From Aeromicrobium sp. (GTDB taxonomy: Bacteria; Actinomycetota; Actinomycetes; Propionibacteriales; Nocardioidaceae), in assembly GCA_023257515.1 (NCBI GenBank), contig JALRCA010000005.1, positions 1-34,080 on the forward strand: a stretch of 34,080 bases of DNA, read 5' to 3'. Both the position numbers and the translations under genes were made by a program. The notes under the pieces are model-generated. The model was given only the letters and a program-made list of their open reading frames with translations. It searched no databases and was not told the origin of the DNA. Positions 10,194 to 18,555 of the stretch are shown here, one piece after another. Every line of letters starts with the position of its first letter. Position 1 is the first letter of the stretch.

Positions 10194-10300
10194 GCTCGCC
10201 GCTCACGCGCTCCGCCCGCCGCCGTGCCTGGCGACGCCACCGGATCGCCGTCGCCACCGAGGTCGCCACCCGCCGCCGCGCCCGCCAGGTCCGACGCTGA
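10190..10300 (+). CDS. Possible 36-aa Arg-rich coupled peptide
   Basis: An ATG at 10190 overlaps the permease stop (ATGA), the same coupling used throughout this operon. It opens a 36-codon frame ending at TGA 10298-10300. The peptide begins MSSPLTRSARRR and has 13 arginines out of 36 residues, with no membrane segment and no recognisable family. The stop codon lies inside an 11-bp hairpin stem that begins the repeat block at 10295. It could be a translated small basic protein, or chance: Arg-rich frames are common in DNA of this composition. I do not recognise it. Confidence 0.35.
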   Translation: MSSPLTRSARRRAWRRHRIAVATEVATRRRARQVRR

Positions 10301-10574
10301 TTCCCAGGCTCGCCGGGGAATCAGCGCTGCGGGGCACGGTTTCGGTGCGCGATGCTCGGGTTGCAACGCCCGTTTCGTGAGGGAAACCGGGGTGGGTGTG
10401 GCCCGGGTGTCGGATTCCCTGGCGAGCATGGGAATCAGCGCGCTGGGGCGCGCGGGGTGGCGCCTCGCATGGTTGTTGTGCGCGATGCCCGGGTTGCAGC
10501 GCCCGTTTCGTGGGGGAAACCGGGCGCGGTCCGGGGTGGGTGTCGGATTCCCTGGCGAGCATGGGAATCAGCGC
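10295..10574. repeat. 133-bp-period intergenic repeats with GATTCCC hairpins
   Basis: This block fills most of the 348-base gene-free stretch 10301-10648. Two kinds of box alternate. Box A (46 bp; GTGCGCGATGC at its start, GGGAAACCGG at its end) lies at 10345-10390 and 10478-10523. Box B (36 bp; GATTCCC, 10-nt loop, GGGAATC) lies at 10406-10441 and 10539-10574. Both boxes repeat with exactly 133 bp offset. A third box B at 10295-10326 is a better hairpin: CGCTGATTCCC pairs perfectly with GGGAATCAGCG (11 bp, 10-nt loop) and includes the stop codon of the 36-aa ORF. No coding pattern is seen. Origin and role are unknown. Confidence 0.85.
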
Positions 10575-10582
10575 TCCGCACG

Positions 10583-10623
10583 CGACGAGGGGCGGGACCC
10601 GTGGTGGATCCCGCCCCTCGTCG
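10583..10623. terminator. Strong bidirectional hairpin terminator
   Basis: Perfect 15-bp stem, 10583-10597 paired with 10609-10623, with an 11-nt loop; CGCA/TGCG extends it past a 2-nt bulge. It lies between the convergent ABC operon (+) and the lytic transglycosylase gene (-), whose stop is at 10649. T-runs are absent, as is common in very GC-rich actinobacteria. Confidence 0.75.
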
Positions 10624-10648
10624 TGCGCTGGTCGTCAGCGCCGGCTCG

Positions 10649-11884
10649 TCAGTGCGTCAGGTTGTAGACGCAGGCGTCGAACTTGTCCTTCGGCTGACCG
10701 AACGGGTACTGCAGCAGGCAACGGAGGTTCGCCTCCGTGGCCGAGAGCAGACCCGTGACCGGTGCGGTGATGGAGCCGAGCGGGGTCTGGTCGAGGCCCT
10801 GCTGGAGCGAGCCTCCGATGGTGCCGCCACCACCGGAACCGCTGCCACCGCCCGAGCCGCTCCCGCCGCCCGAGCCGCTGCCGCCACCGGAGCCGCTGCC
10901 GCCGCCTGTGCCGCCGCCGGAGCCACCCGTGCCGCCACCGGTGCCGCCGTTGCCCTTGCCGCCGGTGCCGCCGTTCGAGGAGCCGCCGCCTCCCTTGTTG
11001 GGCTTGGACGCCTTCGACTCGTTCTTCGCCGCCTTCTCGCGGCCGCCGGGCGGCAGCGACTGGTCGAGCGAGCTCTGCGTCAGGACCGGCGAGGACGTCT
11101 GGCCGTTGGGCGCCGTCGTGAAGTCGCCGTTCGCGTAGGCATCGGAGATGCGCAGCACCAGGTCGACGTAGGAGTCGGAGTTGTTGTAGCGCTTGACCGC
11201 CGTCGAGGCGCCGGAACGCTCGGACAGGTCGGTGCCGCCCGAGCAGAGGTAGATGCCGGCGGCGGTGGCCGCGTCGTCGATGTCCTGCGGGTTCTTCTTG
11301 CCGTCGTTGTCGGCGTCGACGGCAACCGACTTCCAGGTCCCCGGGATGAACTGCATGGGACCGACGGCACGGTCGTAGACCGTGTCGTTGTCGAGGGCGC
11401 CGCTGTCGGTGTCGGTGATCTTGGCCGTGCCGTTCGAGCCGTCGAGCGGGATCCCGTAGATGCCTGGCTTCGCGACGCCGGAGTCGTTGAGCGAGTTGCC
11501 GCCGGTCCGGCCGTGGTTCGACTCGACGCGGCCGATGGCGGCGACGAGGTTCCACGGCAGGTTGCACTCCGGAGCGACCTTGCCCAGCAGCGTCTCCGCG
11601 CGACGGTAGGCATCGAGCGCGGCGTTCGGGATGCCGTTCGTCGACAGTGTCGAGACGGTGCCGTCGGCGCCCGCCTTGCCGTCGATGCCGGCCGGGGTGG
11701 ACTGCACGTTGGCAGGCTTCTCGATCGCGGTGGTCGGCACGTCGAAGTCGGTCGAGCCGCTCGCGCGGTCGTCGGCCGTCGCGAGACCGGAGTTCGTGAG
11801 CGCGGCTCCCCAGGCCACGACGAGCACCGTCATGGGCGCGAGGGCACCGGCCTTCTGCCAGCGACTGAGCGTCCGTCTTGCCAT
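10649..11884 (-). CDS. Secreted lytic transglycosylase with Gly/Ser-rich linker
   Basis: Exported peptidoglycan-cleaving enzyme, 411 residues from the ATG at 11884, which is preceded on this strand by GGGAGGA. An earlier in-frame ATG (11929) gives a longer product but lacks a good ribosome site. The N-terminus has basic residues, a hydrophobic stretch (17-31) and a likely signal cleavage near ATA-DD. The catalytic domain spans about 85-265: catalytic Glu121 in GRVESNHG, and GPMQFIPGTW, both typical of the SLT/MltB-like family. An acidic DADNDGKKNPQD segment resembles a calcium-binding loop. Residues about 310-365 are a Gly/Ser repeat linker, and the C-terminus carries two cysteines in a conserved-looking tail. 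It probably remodels cell wall. It is transcribed alone, convergent with the ABC operon. Confidence 0.85.
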   Translation of the reverse strand: MARRTLSRWQKAGALAPMTVLVVAWGAALTNSGLATADDRASGSTDFDVPTTAIEKPANVQSTPAGIDGKAGADGTVSTLSTNGIPNAALDAYRRAETLLGKVAPECNLPWNLVAAIGRVESNHGRTGGNSLNDSGVAKPGIYGIPLDGSNGTAKITDTDSGALDNDTVYDRAVGPMQFIPGTWKSVAVDADNDGKKNPQDIDDAATAAGIYLCSGGTDLSERSGASTAVKRYNNSDSYVDLVLRISDAYANGDFTTAPNGQTSSPVLTQSSLDQSLPPGGREKAAKNESKASKPNKGGGGSSNGGTGGKGNGGTGGGTGGSGGGTGGGSGSGGGSGSGGGSGSGGGSGSGGGGTIGGSLQQGLDQTPLGSITAPVTGLLSATEANLRCLLQYPFGQPKDKFDACVYNLTH

Positions 11885-12036
11885 GCGTTTCCTCCCGTGG
11901 TGGTCCTCTGTGGCGTGGACCACGGTCAATCGATGTTACCGGCACGTCACGCAGGTGGCCACCCGGGTGACGCAACGGTCCCGTCGAGGAGAACGAGGCA
12001 GGGCCGGGGAGGTTATGACGCGGCTCACCCCGGACA

Positions 12037-13362
12037 ATGGACGACATGTCCGCAGACGCCGCGTCCACCCGCTGGTTCGAGCGTGCCCGGGCGGTCTCTC
12101 CCGGCGGGGTCAACTCGCCCGTCCGCGCCTTCCGGTCCGTCGGCGGTGTCCCGCGCGTGATGGAGTCGGCGCGCGGGGCCTGGCTGCGTGACGTCGACGG
12201 CACCGACTACCTCGACCTCGTGGGCTCCTGGGGGCCCATGCTCCTGGGGCACGCGCACCCGGCCGTGATCGAGGCCGTGCAACGGGTCGCGGCCCGCGGC
12301 ACGTCGTTCGGCACGCCGAGCACGCCCGAGGTCGAGCTCGCCGAGGAGATCGTCGGGCGCACGCCGGTCGACCTGCTGCGTCTCGTCTCGTCCGGCACCG
12401 AGGCCACGATGTCGGCGCTGCGCCTGGCGCGCGGTGTCACGGGGCGTGACCGCGTCGTCAAGTTCGCCGGTTGCTACCACGGGCACGTCGACCCGCTGCT
12501 CGCCGAGGCCGGCTCCGGCGTCGTCACGCTCGGGATCCCGGGCACGCCCGGCGTGCCGGCCCACGTCACGGCGGACACGATCGTGCTCCCCTACAACGAC
12601 CGGGCCGCCGTCGAGGCGGCCTTCGCCGAGCTCGGCGACGAGATCGCCGCGGTCATCACCGAGGCCGCGCCCGGCAACATGGGTGTCGTCGCCCCCGACG
12701 ACGGGTTCAACGCGTTCCTGTCGCGTACCTGCCGTGAGCACGGTGCCCTGTTCATCAGCGACGAGGTCATGACGGGCTTTCGCGTCACCCGCTCGGGGCA
12801 CTGGGGCCTCGACGGGGCCCTCGAGGGCTGGGCGCCGGACCTGCTCACCTTCGGCAAGGTCATGGGTGGCGGGTTCCCGGCAGCCGCCTTCGGTGGTCGC
12901 GCCGACGTCATGGAGCAGCTGGCGCCGAGCGGTCCCGTCTACCAGGCCGGCACGCTGTCCGGGAACCCCGTGGCGACGACCGCCGGTCTCGTCACGCTCC
13001 AGCACGCCGACGACGCGGCCTACGCCCGCATCGACGAGTGGGCGGCGCAGGCCCGGGCGCTCGTGACCGAGGCGCTGTCGGCGGCCGGCGTCGTCCACGC
13101 CGTCTCGCACGTCGGCAGCATGTTCAGCGTGTTCTGGGGACTCGAGACCCCACCGCGCGACTTCGCCGCCGCGCAGCAGCAGCAGACGTGGCGCTACGGC
13201 CCGTTCTTCCACGCCATGCTCGACGCCGGCGTCTACCTGCCGCCGAGCGCGTTCGAGGCCTGGTTCGTCTCGGCCGCCCACGACGAGGACGCACTCTCTA
13301 GGATGGCCGCGGCGCTGCCCGCAGCGGCCGAGGCAGCGGCTGCGGCGGCCGCGCCGGCCTGA
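12037..13362 (+). CDS. hemL: Glutamate-1-semialdehyde 2,1-aminomutase
   Basis: PLP enzyme that converts glutamate-1-semialdehyde to 5-aminolevulinate, linking HemA to HemB. The 441-residue protein has the family start ([16 protein letters not shown]), [15 protein letters not shown], the GCYHGHVD loop, SDEVMTGFR and the PLP lysine in [11 protein letters not shown] (Lys274). The last 15 residues are an alanine-rich tail. Two ATGs are possible, 12037 and 12046; neither has a strong ribosome site, and the shorter would give MSADAAS. It heads a run of genes shared in order with mycobacteria (hemL, phosphatase, tlpA, ccdA, resB, ccsB), tying heme supply to cytochrome c maturation. It is separate from the rex-hem operon and shows no Rex site upstream. 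Confidence 0.96.
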   Translation: MDDMSADAASTRWFERARAVSPGGVNSPVRAFRSVGGVPRVMESARGAWLRDVDGTDYLDLVGSWGPMLLGHAHPAVIEAVQRVAARGTSFGTPSTPEVELAEEIVGRTPVDLLRLVSSGTEATMSALRLARGVTGRDRVVKFAGCYHGHVDPLLAEAGSGVVTLGIPGTPGVPAHVTADTIVLPYNDRAAVEAAFAELGDEIAAVITEAAPGNMGVVAPDDGFNAFLSRTCREHGALFISDEVMTGFRVTRSGHWGLDGALEGWAPDLLTFGKVMGGGFPAAAFGGRADVMEQLAPSGPVYQAGTLSGNPVATTAGLVTLQHADDAAYARIDEWAAQARALVTEALSAAGVVHAVSHVGSMFSVFWGLETPPRDFAAAQQQQTWRYGPFFHAMLDAGVYLPPSAFEAWFVSAAHDEDALSRMAAALPAAAEAAAAAAAPA

Positions 13363-13389
13363 TCGCCACGGAAGGAACATCCCGCACCC

Positions 13390-14040
13390 ATGAGTGAACG
13401 CACGATCGTCCACCTGATGCGACACGGCGAGGTCGACAACCCCGAAGGCGTCCTCTACGGGCGCCTGCCGAGCTACTTCCTGTCCGACCTCGGTCACCAG
13501 ATGGCGGTCGCCGCGGCGGACTACCTGTCCAAGAACGAGATCGTCCACCTCGTGTCCTCGCCGCTCGAGCGTGCCCAGCAGACGGCCGAGCCGCTCGCGT
13601 CGCTGCTCGAGGCCGACGTCGTGACCGACGAGCGCGTCATCGAGGCCGACAACCTCTTCGAGGGCCGCACGGTCGGCGTCGGCTCGGGGGCGTTCACGAA
13701 CCCGCGCAACTGGTGGATGCTGCGCAACCCGTTCCGCCCGTCGTGGGGCGAGCCGTACAAGGAGATCGCCGGCCGCATGCAGGCCGCCGTCGCCGACGCC
13801 CGGGACGCCGCTCGCGGTCACGAGGCCGTCATCGTCTCGCACCAGCTGCCGGTCTGGATCGCGCGCCAGGCCTACGAGAAGAACAGCTTCGTCCACGACC
13901 CGCGCAAGCGTCAGTGCACGCTCGCGAGCATCACGAGCCTCACGTTCGACGGCGACCAGTACGTCGGCTTCACCTACGCCGAGCCCGCCGCGCACCTGCT
14001 GCCGGTCGAGGTCGACAAGAAGTTCAGCGGCGGCGCGTAG
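13390..14040 (+). CDS. Histidine phosphatase family protein
   Basis: Member of the phosphoglycerate mutase-like histidine phosphatase superfamily, 216 residues. The phosphate-binding signature is LMRHGEVDN with the catalytic His12. SSPLERAQQTAEPLA supplies the second arginine, and the second catalytic histidine is in VIVSHQLPVW. GGAAGGA lies at 13370-13376 upstream of the ATG. It lies between hemL and the cytochrome c maturation genes, the same place as in mycobacteria. Its substrate is unknown; the name phosphoglycerate mutase is often attached but is not supported by sequence alone. Confidence 0.9.
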   Translation: MSERTIVHLMRHGEVDNPEGVLYGRLPSYFLSDLGHQMAVAAADYLSKNEIVHLVSSPLERAQQTAEPLASLLEADVVTDERVIEADNLFEGRTVGVGSGAFTNPRNWWMLRNPFRPSWGEPYKEIAGRMQAAVADARDAARGHEAVIVSHQLPVWIARQAYEKNSFVHDPRKRQCTLASITSLTFDGDQYVGFTYAEPAAHLLPVEVDKKFSGGA

Positions 14041-14042
14041 TC

Positions 14043-14615
14043 ATGACGAAGCACCGACGGGCCCGTGTGCTCCTGCTGGTCGCCGCGGCACTCGTGCTGT
14101 CGGCGTGCAGCGGTGTCGGCACGCGCGGATCGACGGGCGGCTACGTGAGCGCCGACGGCCAGATCACGACGGTCAACCCGGGCGACCGCAAGAAGGCGCC
14201 CGTGCTCGAGGGCAAGGACCTCGACGGCAAGGACTTCAGCACCGCCGACCACGCCGGCAAGGTCATGGTCGTCAACGTGTGGGGCTCGTGGTGCCCGCCG
14301 TGCCGCAAGGAGGCGCCGGTCCTCAAGGCGGTGTCCGACGAGCGCAAGGACGCGCTGTTCGTCGGGCTGCTCGTGCGTGACAAGCCGGCACCCGCCAAGG
14401 CGTTCAACCGCTCGAAGGGCATCACCTACCCGAGCATCGTCGACGACGGTGGCAAGCTCACCGCCAAGTTCAACGCCTCGCTGTCCTCGCTCGCGATCCC
14501 CACGACCTGGGTGATCGACTCCAAGGGTCGCGTCGCGGCGCGCATCGTGACCGACGAGCTCACCGAGCGCACGCTCTCGGGTCTCATCGACTACGCGGAG
14601 AAGAGCCGGCCGTGA
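14043..14615 (+). CDS. TlpA/ResA-like thioredoxin lipoprotein
   Basis: Membrane-anchored thiol-disulfide reductase of 190 residues. A lipoprotein signal peptide ends in the lipobox LSAC (Cys22). The redoxin domain follows at about 55-188 with the active site WCPPC (Cys84, Cys87) and the cis-Pro segment AIPTTW. It probably reduces the apocytochrome c CxxCH cysteines outside the membrane, taking electrons from CcdA. The ATG lies 2 bases after the upstream stop, and its own stop overlaps the ccdA GTG start (GTGA). Confidence 0.93.
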   Translation: MTKHRRARVLLLVAAALVLSACSGVGTRGSTGGYVSADGQITTVNPGDRKKAPVLEGKDLDGKDFSTADHAGKVMVVNVWGSWCPPCRKEAPVLKAVSDERKDALFVGLLVRDKPAPAKAFNRSKGITYPSIVDDGGKLTAKFNASLSSLAIPTTWVIDSKGRVAARIVTDELTERTLSGLIDYAEKSRP

Positions 14616-15358
14616 TCTCGAGCGCCTCCGAGACGGTCGTCTCGGGCTCGCTGCTGCTGGCCGCGCCCATCGCGATCGCGGCCGGTCTGCTGTCGTTCTT
14701 CTCGCCGTGCGTCGTGCCGCTGCTGCCGGGCTACCTCTCCTACGTGACGGGCGTCGGTGTCCAGGACCTCGAGGCCGCCCGTCGCGGTCGTCTCGTCGCC
14801 GGTGCCGCGCTGTTCGTGCTCGGGTTCACGGTCGTGTTCGTGGCCGGCGGCACGCTGTTCGGCGCGATCGGCTCGCAGCTGCAGGACCACCGGCGGATCT
14901 TCTCGATCGTCATGGGTGTCGTCGTGATCGGTCTCGGGCTCGTGTTCGCGGGGCTCGGCGGACCCTGGCAGCGCGAGATCAAGATCCACGCCGTGCCTGC
15001 CGTGGGGCTCGGGGTCGCACCGCTGCTGGGTGCCCTCTTCGGTCTCGGGTGGATCCCCTGCGTGAGCCCCACGCTCGGCGCGGTCCTGACCCTGTCGACG
15101 ACCGAGGGCACCGCCGGCCGTGGTGCGCTCCTGTCGTTGTTCTACTGCGTCGGGCTCGGCGTGCCGTTCCTGGTGGCCGCCTTCGCACTCGCCCGCTTCG
15201 GCACCGCGCTGGGCTGGGTGCGCCGCCACCAGCGCGGTCTCATGGTCGGCGGCGGCGGGCTGCTGGTGGTCGTGGGCGTGCTGCTCGTGACCGGCTGGTG
15301 GGACTCGCTCGTCCTGTCGCTGCAGTCCTCGATCGGCACCGGGGAGATCGCCCTGTGA
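14612..15358 (+). CDS. ccdA: Cytochrome c biogenesis protein CcdA
   Basis: Six-helix membrane protein of the DsbD/CcdA family, 248 residues, that carries reducing power from cytoplasmic thioredoxin to the extracytoplasmic TlpA-like protein. The two essential cysteines are Cys33 in FFSPCVVPLLPG and Cys150 in GWIPCVSPTLG, each next to the usual proline. Hydrophobic stretches of helix length occur at about 14-35, 62-82, 95-115, 130-150, 170-190 and 210-230. The GTG start overlaps tlpA by 4 bases and the end overlaps resB by 4 bases, consistent with one translationally coupled System II module. Confidence 0.94.
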   Translation: MISSASETVVSGSLLLAAPIAIAAGLLSFFSPCVVPLLPGYLSYVTGVGVQDLEAARRGRLVAGAALFVLGFTVVFVAGGTLFGAIGSQLQDHRRIFSIVMGVVVIGLGLVFAGLGGPWQREIKIHAVPAVGLGVAPLLGALFGLGWIPCVSPTLGAVLTLSTTEGTAGRGALLSLFYCVGLGVPFLVAAFALARFGTALGWVRRHQRGLMVGGGGLLVVVGVLLVTGWWDSLVLSLQSSIGTGEIAL

Positions 15359-16956
15359 GCCCCGACAAGGCGTCCCAGCCTGAGCGAGCCAAGACGTCCC
15401 ACGACGCGCCGGCCCTGAACGGCCGGGAGATGCTGCGGTGGACGTGGCGTCAGCTGACGTCGATGCGCACGGCGCTGTTCCTGCTCATGCTGCTCGCGAT
15501 CGCGGCGGTGCCCGGCTCGATCGTGCCCCAGCGTGGCGTCGACGCGCGGGCCGTCGAGCGCTACCTGGCCGACCACCCCGACCTCGGTCCGTGGCTCGAC
15601 CGGCTCGGGTTCTTCAGCGTGTTCACCTCGCCCTGGTTCAGCGCGATCTACCTGCTGCTCATGGTCTCGCTGGTGGGCTGCATCGTGCCGCGCACCGTCG
15701 TCTACGCCAAGGCGCTGCGCGCCCGTCCGCCCAAGGCTCCGCGCAACTTCGCCCGGATGCCGGCGTCGGACGAGTTCGAGACCGACGCCACGCCCGACGA
15801 GGTCGTGGCTGCCGCTCGCCAGGTCCTGCGACGCTCCCGTATCGACGTCGTCGACACCTCGACCGAGGGCTCCGAGACACGCGAGCTGCGCGCCGAGACC
15901 GGCTACCTGCGCGAGCTCGGCAACCTGGTCTTCCACGTCAGCATCGTCGTCGTCCTGGTCGGTGTGGCCGTGGGCGCACTGTTCAGCTACCGCGGGTCCG
16001 CGATCGTCACGCAGGGCGACTCGTTCTCGAACACGCTGACGCAGTACGACGAGTTCGCGTCCGGCGCGCTCTTCGACGCCGACGAGCTGCCGCAGTTCTC
16101 GCTCGACCTGACGCGGATGATCGCCCGGTTCCAGACCGAGGGCACCCAGCGGGGCGCGCCCAAGCTGTTCCGGGCGAGCGGCACCTACGAGCGCGACGGC
16201 AGGACGCGACCGTTCGAGATCGAGGTCAACCACCCGCTCCAGGTCGGTGACACCGGGGTGTTCCTGGTGGGTCAGGGCTACGCGCCGGTGCTCAAGATCA
16301 CCGACGCGCGCGGCAACGTGGTCTTCGACGACGCCGTGCCGTTCCTGCCCAACGACGGCACCTACACCTCGACCGGCGTGGTCAAGGTGCCGGACGCCCA
16401 GCCGGAGCAGCTCGGGTTCCAGGGCTTCTTCCTGCCGACCGCGGTGTCGACGGGCGACGAGGAGGCCTCGGTCTCGGCGTTCCCCGGCGCCGCCAACCCC
16501 CTCATCGGCATGTTCGTGTTCCACGGGGACCTGGGCCTCGACGACGGCGTGCCGCAGTCGGTGTTCGTGCTCGACAAGTCCAGGCTCACCCAGTACGAGG
16601 GCAGGAACGGCAAGCCGTTCCGCGTGAGCCTCAGCCCCGGCCAGGAGCAGGCACTGCCCGGCGGCGGGACGATCGAGTTCGTCGACCTCAAGCTGTTCGC
16701 GCGGTTCCAGATCGCGTCGACCCCGCTGCTGCGGGTCCCGCTCGTCGGTACGAGCATCGGCGTGCTGGGCCTGCTGCTCTCGTTGTTCGTCCGTCCGCGG
16801 CGGACCTGGGTCCGGACACGTCGCGTCGGTTCGCGTACCGTGGTCGAGGTCGCCGCGCTGGATCGCGTCCCCCGGGACGACCTGCCCGACGAGCTCCAGG
16901 AGCTCGTGGACCGCATCCGGCGGGCCCTGCCCGGTCACGAGGAGAAGACGTCATGA
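15355..16956 (+). CDS. resB: Cytochrome c biogenesis protein ResB
   Basis: Large System II component, 533 residues, that forms the heme handling complex with CcsB. The N-terminus is cytoplasmic; membrane helices appear near 35-55 (TALFLLMLLAIAAVPGSIVP), 92-115 (FSAIYLLLMVSLVGCIVP), 190-215 (LVFHVSIVVVLVGVAVGAL) and 460-480 (LLRVPLVGTSIGVLGLLLSLF). A long extracytoplasmic domain lies between the last two. GTG 15355 overlaps the ccdA stop; an open frame runs further upstream inside ccdA but is a shadow. Its stop overlaps the ccsB ATG. Confidence 0.93.
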   Translation: MSPDKASQPERAKTSHDAPALNGREMLRWTWRQLTSMRTALFLLMLLAIAAVPGSIVPQRGVDARAVERYLADHPDLGPWLDRLGFFSVFTSPWFSAIYLLLMVSLVGCIVPRTVVYAKALRARPPKAPRNFARMPASDEFETDATPDEVVAAARQVLRRSRIDVVDTSTEGSETRELRAETGYLRELGNLVFHVSIVVVLVGVAVGALFSYRGSAIVTQGDSFSNTLTQYDEFASGALFDADELPQFSLDLTRMIARFQTEGTQRGAPKLFRASGTYERDGRTRPFEIEVNHPLQVGDTGVFLVGQGYAPVLKITDARGNVVFDDAVPFLPNDGTYTSTGVVKVPDAQPEQLGFQGFFLPTAVSTGDEEASVSAFPGAANPLIGMFVFHGDLGLDDGVPQSVFVLDKSRLTQYEGRNGKPFRVSLSPGQEQALPGGGTIEFVDLKLFARFQIASTPLLRVPLVGTSIGVLGLLLSLFVRPRRTWVRTRRVGSRTVVEVAALDRVPRDDLPDELQELVDRIRRALPGHEEKTS

Positions 16957-17894
16957 CGCTCGAGCAGTACGCGCAGCTGTCGAACTACGCGATCGCGTCG
17001 GCGACCGTCGTCGTCGGCATCGCGTTCGTGGCCCACCTGGCCGAGTGGGGCTTCGCGTTCCGCCCCGAGCGCCGGACCGCCGCGGTCTCGACGGAGGCGT
17101 CCGAGGGCGCGACCCTCGTCGCCGACCGCGACGACGAGACGCCCGACCGCAGCACTGTGCTGGCCTCCGTCGCCACGTCGGTCACGTGGCTCGGCGCGGT
17201 CATCCTCGTCGTCGGCATCGTCACGCGCGGCCTCGCGGCCCAGCGCGTGCCCTGGGGCAACATGTACGAGTTCGCGGCCACGGGCACGGCCATCGCGCTC
17301 GTCGTCTTCCTCGTCATGACGAAGGTCTGGGACATCGAGTGGCTCGGGGTCGTCGTCACCGGCTTCTCGCTCGTGCTGCTCGGCATCGGCTTCAGCGTCT
17401 ACGTTCCCGCCGGGCCGCTCGTGCCGGCGCTGCACTCCTACTGGCTCGTCATCCACGTGGCCGCGGTCATGATCGCGGGTTCGCTGTTCCTGATCTCCGC
17501 GGGTGCCTCGGCGCTCTACCTGGTCACGGAGCGCGCGGAGCGTCGTGGCACCGTCGGTCCCGTCCTCGGCCGCCTGCCGCGCTCCGGCGCGATGGACCGC
17601 CTCGCGTTCCGGTTCACGGCCATCGGCTTCCCGATGTGGACGTTCGGGGCGCTCATCGCCGGTCCCATCTGGGCGTACTACGCCTGGAGCCGCTACTGGG
17701 GCTGGGACCCGAAGGAGGTCTGGGCGCTCATCACGTGGGTCGTCTACGCGGTCTACCTGCACGCCCGGGTCACCGCCGGCTGGAAGGGCCGCCGTGCCGC
17801 GATCATCTGCCTCGTGGGCTTCATGACGTTCCTGTTCAGCTTCTACGGCGTGAACCTGATCTTCGGCGGCAGCCTCCACACGTACGCCAAGTGA
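16953..17894 (+). CDS. ccsB: Cytochrome c biogenesis protein CcsB/CcsA (heme channel)
   Basis: Polytopic membrane protein of 313 residues with about eight helices. It carries the tryptophan-rich heme-binding motif WGWDPKEVWALITW at about 249-262, diagnostic for the CcsA/CcmC/CcmF family. Histidines in LHSYWLVIHVAAV and near the C-terminus (GGSLHTYAK) are likely heme ligands. With ResB it exports heme and attaches it to apocytochrome c. It is the last gene of the hemL-tlpA-ccdA-resB-ccsB run and is followed 35 bases later by a large palindromic repeat module. Confidence 0.95.
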   Translation: MTLEQYAQLSNYAIASATVVVGIAFVAHLAEWGFAFRPERRTAAVSTEASEGATLVADRDDETPDRSTVLASVATSVTWLGAVILVVGIVTRGLAAQRVPWGNMYEFAATGTAIALVVFLVMTKVWDIEWLGVVVTGFSLVLLGIGFSVYVPAGPLVPALHSYWLVIHVAAVMIAGSLFLISAGASALYLVTERAERRGTVGPVLGRLPRSGAMDRLAFRFTAIGFPMWTFGALIAGPIWAYYAWSRYWGWDPKEVWALITWVVYAVYLHARVTAGWKGRRAAIICLVGFMTFLFSFYGVNLIFGGSLHTYAK

Positions 17895-17929
17895 CGCGGG
17901 CGTCGGGCGTGGCACGGCACCGTCTCGCC

Positions 17930-18048
17930 GACGCAATCTGAGGGATCGCGGTCGCTCCAGCGACCGTGATCCCTCAGTCCTGCTCAGCGGCGGTCACGGT
18001 CTGAGGGCGCATGGCGGCCAGAGCGACCGTGATCCCTCAGATCGCGTC
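17930..18048. repeat. 119-bp composite palindromic module, copy 1
   Basis: The module starts GACGCAATCTGAGGGATC and ends with its near-perfect inverse (17 of 18 bases). Inside are two 40-bp palindromic elements, 17938-17977 and 18001-18040, offset by 63 bp. The first is an almost perfect hairpin with 19-bp arms, one G/T pair and a 2-nt turn; the second keeps the right arm but has a diverged left arm. It lies between convergent ccsB (+) and the PLDc_N gene (-) and could act as a bidirectional terminator, but the same architecture recurs inside the men region. Confidence 0.85.
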
Positions 18049-18073
18049 CGAGAGTCGGGGCCGGTCCCAGGAT

Positions 18074-18355
18074 TCAGAGTCCGCGCAGGTAGTCCGGGTC
18101 GTCGTCGGGACCCTTGGCCGGGGGCCGTCCGCCCGGCCAGCCGTACGAGCCGCCGGGCGGCTTGGGCGGTTCGGCCTTGCCGCCGAGCCCCGTGGCGATC
18201 CACAGCAGGGGGCCGACGAACGGGATCAGCACGACGACCGGGAACCACAGCGCCTTGGGGAGCACCTTGACCCGGTCGCGCGGAGCGGCGACGAGGTCGA
18301 AGAACGCGTAGACCAGCAGGACGACCGCGACCATGATCAGCAGTGCCTTGCCCAT
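18074..18355 (-). CDS. PLDc_N-domain small membrane protein
   Basis: A 93-residue protein with two membrane helices (about 4-26 and 36-58) carrying the PLDc_N pattern: a first helix, a basic linker, then LWFPVVVLIPFVGPLLWIATG. The C-terminal 35 residues are Pro/Gly-rich and polar. Despite the domain name it has no phospholipase catalytic motif. Such proteins often lie next to men genes in actinobacteria; the function is unknown. It is convergent with ccsB and is followed by the 119-bp repeat module. Confidence 0.85.
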   Translation of the reverse strand: MGKALLIMVAVVLLVYAFFDLVAAPRDRVKVLPKALWFPVVVLIPFVGPLLWIATGLGGKAEPPKPPGGSYGWPGGRPPAKGPDDDPDYLRGL

Positions 18356-18400
18356 GACGCCACGGTAGCGCGGGCCTGGCTGCCCTGCCGGGGACTCTCG

Positions 18401-18541
18401 GCGGCGTGGGAGCAGCCCGGGGCGGGGGTGCCGGGCTGCGGGCGGCGTGGGAGCAGCCCGGGGCGGGGGTGCCGGGCTCCGGGCGGCGTGGGAGCAGCCC
18501 GGGGCGGGGGCGCCGGGCTCCGGGCGGCCTGAGACCAGCCC
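18401..18541. repeat. 41-bp tandem repeat, 3.4 copies
   Basis: Copies begin at 18401, 18442 and 18483, with a partial copy at 18524; the period is exactly 41 bp with few substitutions. Each unit holds AGCCCGG and CCGGGCT in inverted orientation about 10 bases apart, so the transcript could fold into a row of hairpins. The block fills the gap between divergent genes at 18355 (-) and 18556 (+), and its last part would overlap the promoter of the latter. Unit junctions resemble the repeat at 1-233 (GGGGTGCCGGGC, then GGGCGGC). Confidence 0.85.
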
Positions 18542-18555
18542 AGTAGGATCGCCCC

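Noticed and set aside
10799-10985. Gly/Ser repeat in the lytic transglycosylase as a separate mobile repeat
   Set aside because: The repeats are codon-based Gly/Ser runs within one reading frame, as expected for a flexible linker.
10352-12160. Long open frame on + strand opposite the lytic transglycosylase gene
   Set aside because: High GC keeps the antisense frame open; it crosses repeats and a terminator and shows no domain. The Pro-rich ORF at 10737-11138 is only the complement of the Gly/Ser linker.
14707-15354. Long N-terminal extension of ResB
   Set aside because: It lies entirely inside ccdA in another frame; GTG 15355 gives the normal ResB start and a 4-base overlap.
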